The notes below the pieces were generated by a model. The model was not told the DNA's origin. It did no database searches and saw nothing but the letters and a program-made list of their open reading frames with translations. 64,000 bases of DNA from Amphirosellinia nigrospora (Eukaryota > Ascomycota > Sordariomycetes > Xylariales > Xylariaceae). Position numbers and translations under genes: made by a program. The stretch is taken from positions 8,219,569 to 8,283,568 of the forward strand of contig SCHM01000002.1 of the NCBI GenBank assembly GCA_004123355.1, in the 5' to 3' direction. Below are positions 62,900 to 64,000 of the stretch, piece after piece (the first letter of the stretch is position 1; each line of letters starts with the position of its first letter).

Positions 62900-63349
62900 G
62901 TAGTTCTATTTAAAATAGGAAATTATCTACTTATTTTATCTGACTCTGGTTCACTTTGTTTTTGCTGCGAAAGCCTGGGCTGCGCATTTGCGTCGTTTGT
63001 GCTGTTGCTCCGCGATTCTCTCCTCATCTAGCAATGCGGCGGGGCCTTGGCTCAATGCGTTCGGTGTCATCATTTCCGAACGTACTGGTTAATTATGAGG
63101 TCTTGTGTTCAATAAAATTGTAGAGATGAATGGAATTATAGAAACCACTTCAATGGCACATACAGTTGGCTGGTAGCGTGGTTTCTATCACTATGCGAAT
63201 TCTAATTACGGAAACATTGAAGCGGCTATTCTATACCTCGTAATTTTGCAGGTATACAAACATTTATTTCAATCTAAAAACGTTGCTCTAAAATTAAAAC
63301 AGTCAAGCTGTGCTAGGTAGGTAGGTAAGAAATCTGCAAAATATTGCGT
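62900..63349. other. Intergenic region right of the AT-rich block, with an inverted repeat
   Basis: Composition returns to normal within about 50 bp. ATAGAAACCAC (63138-63148) is exactly inverted at 63178-63188 (GTGGTTTCTAT). An AGGTAGGTAGGTA run lies at about 63,315-63,328, just before the 3' end of the last gene. No gene seen. Confidence 0.5.
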
Positions 63350-63946
63350 TTATACAATATTTGACCAATTGAGGAGGCCATGAACACTGCTATCGTCAGT
63401 ATCTGAGCCACTCTCATAGCCATCAATATGGCCATCAGAATCGGAATCAGAATCAGTATCATCTTCTAATTGCCCTTTGGCATTTAAGGTACCGAAAGTC
63501 TTAATCAAGAATTCATAGCACCCAGGAATTTGTTTTCCTAGTGCTAGACTACCTACAAGTGAGGCAATAGCGAGAGATTCTCCTGTTTCGTATTCGAATT
63601 CAGGATAGAACGCGTACGACGAATTGTCGTCCGGCTTATAGCGCAGATCAAGGTATATCTGCCGCCAGGCTTTGAAGAACTCCAATACGTTCTTTGAGTA
63701 AGCTGCACACTCACAATGTGTCTTGTGAGTCACTGTTAGATAATCAGCAGGCTTGGGCTGGTGGATCTTAAAGTCGGGATGAAGAGGGTGGATATGTGGA
63801 GGAACTGAGAATGACTTCGTTGCGGCGATACAAACCGTGCAGCCTTGATTCGTTACTGAAATTTGGTAATAGGGCTTTTCGTCTGTCGGCGGAATAAGAA
63901 CCGCGTTGGACTTGAGAAGGTACAATTCGTGTGATGATGAAACCAT
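63350..63946 (-). CDS. Hypothetical protein with acidic Asp/Ser-rich tail
   Basis: 198 residues, single frame, start ATG at 63946 with a complete stop at 63350. A globular-looking part includes Cys pairs (GCTVCIAATK; HCECAAYS), an aromatic helix (LEFFKAWRQIYLDLRY) and SLAIASLVGSLALGKQ. A run of alternating Asp and Ser (DDTDSDSDSDGH...) follows and then a short hydrophobic end (VHGLLNWSNIV). The composition is typical of real fungal proteins. I do not recognise a family. It may be a complete single-exon gene; its promoter lies beyond the right end of the window. Confidence 0.55.
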   Translation of the reverse strand: MVSSSHELYLLKSNAVLIPPTDEKPYYQISVTNQGCTVCIAATKSFSVPPHIHPLHPDFKIHQPKPADYLTVTHKTHCECAAYSKNVLEFFKAWRQIYLDLRYKPDDNSSYAFYPEFEYETGESLAIASLVGSLALGKQIPGCYEFLIKTFGTLNAKGQLEDDTDSDSDSDGHIDGYESGSDTDDSSVHGLLNWSNIV

Positions 63947-64000
63947 GTTGAAGACTTGGGGTAAGATGAGAACTACTGAGCGAAAGGAGCCTAGACGGTT

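Larger units (their letters stand above)
47100..62900. repeat. 15.8-kb extremely AT-rich block, probably RIP-mutated repeats
   Basis: The sequence is overwhelmingly A and T. The few remaining C and G sit mainly in AGC, GCT and CG contexts, while CA and TG dinucleotides are rare, as expected after C-to-T changes by repeat-induced point mutation in Pezizomycotina. No intact frame is seen; the 71-codon frame at 54369 is Phe/Ile/Leu-rich chance. It contains poly-T/poly-A runs (for example 58,011-58,060), a TAA microsatellite at about 49,093-49,145 and local tandem repeats. It probably consists of old, nested transposable elements, but none can be named. The left edge is gradual (47.1-47.45 kb); the right edge is sharp near 62.9 kb. 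Confidence 0.8.

Noticed and set aside
1-64000. tRNA, rRNA and CRISPR features
   Set aside because: No sequence with both tRNA promoter boxes and a cloverleaf, no rRNA segment and no regularly spaced direct-repeat array was recognised by reading; a covariance-model scan was not possible.

Overview
The window looks like nuclear DNA of a filamentous ascomycete (Pezizomycotina). The evidence is short GT-AG introns of about 50-150 bp with CTAAC/CTGAC-type branch points, several genes typical of this group (a PRO22/HAM-2-type STRIPAK subunit, KAR9, a NACHT/STAND protein, a HET-domain remnant, a 2EXR protein, an AA12-like quinoprotein), and a 15.8-kb, extremely AT-rich block of the kind left by repeat-induced point mutation (RIP). 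Assignment to a class is not possible from sequence alone.

Layout. Positions 1 to about 7,300 hold no gene I can support and look statistically featureless. From 7.36 to 21.6 kb lies a conserved housekeeping stretch: an RWD-RING-IBR-RING ubiquitin ligase (minus), dolichyl-diphosphatase (plus), the STRIP1/FAR11/PRO22 scaffold of the STRIPAK complex (plus), a KAR9-like spindle-positioning protein (minus) and a cystinosin-type PQ-loop transporter (plus). From 22 to 28 kb is an accessory patch with the C-terminal remnant of a HET-domain gene, an unassigned small frame and a disrupted NACHT (NLR-like) gene. From 28.9 to 34 kb come DUG3 (glutathione breakdown) and MGM1 (the mitochondrial inner-membrane dynamin, OPA1 homologue). 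From 35 to 44.5 kb lie a His/Arg-rich hypothetical gene, a possible membrane-protein exon pair, a 2EXR-domain gene and a fungal AAA ATPase. A secreted AA12-type PQQ sugar dehydrogenase (45.1-46.7 kb, minus) sits next to the AT-rich block (about 47.1-62.9 kb). That block is interrupted by one unmutated GC-rich island at about 50.77-50.99 kb. A hypothetical acidic-tailed protein ends the window.

The genes act in separate cell functions and form no pathway. Two themes stand out. First, many conserved genes (STRIP1, cystinosin, MGM1, AAA ATPase, AA12 and possibly DUG3) carry one-base frame changes, mostly in homopolymer runs and mostly as missing bases. This looks more like uncorrected long-read assembly error than gene decay, so exon calls must allow for it. 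Second, the allorecognition-type genes (HET remnant, NACHT protein) cluster between housekeeping genes, while the AT-rich block isolates the right end. I see no clearly new multi-gene system. The GC-rich hairpin island inside the RIP-like block is the least explained object.
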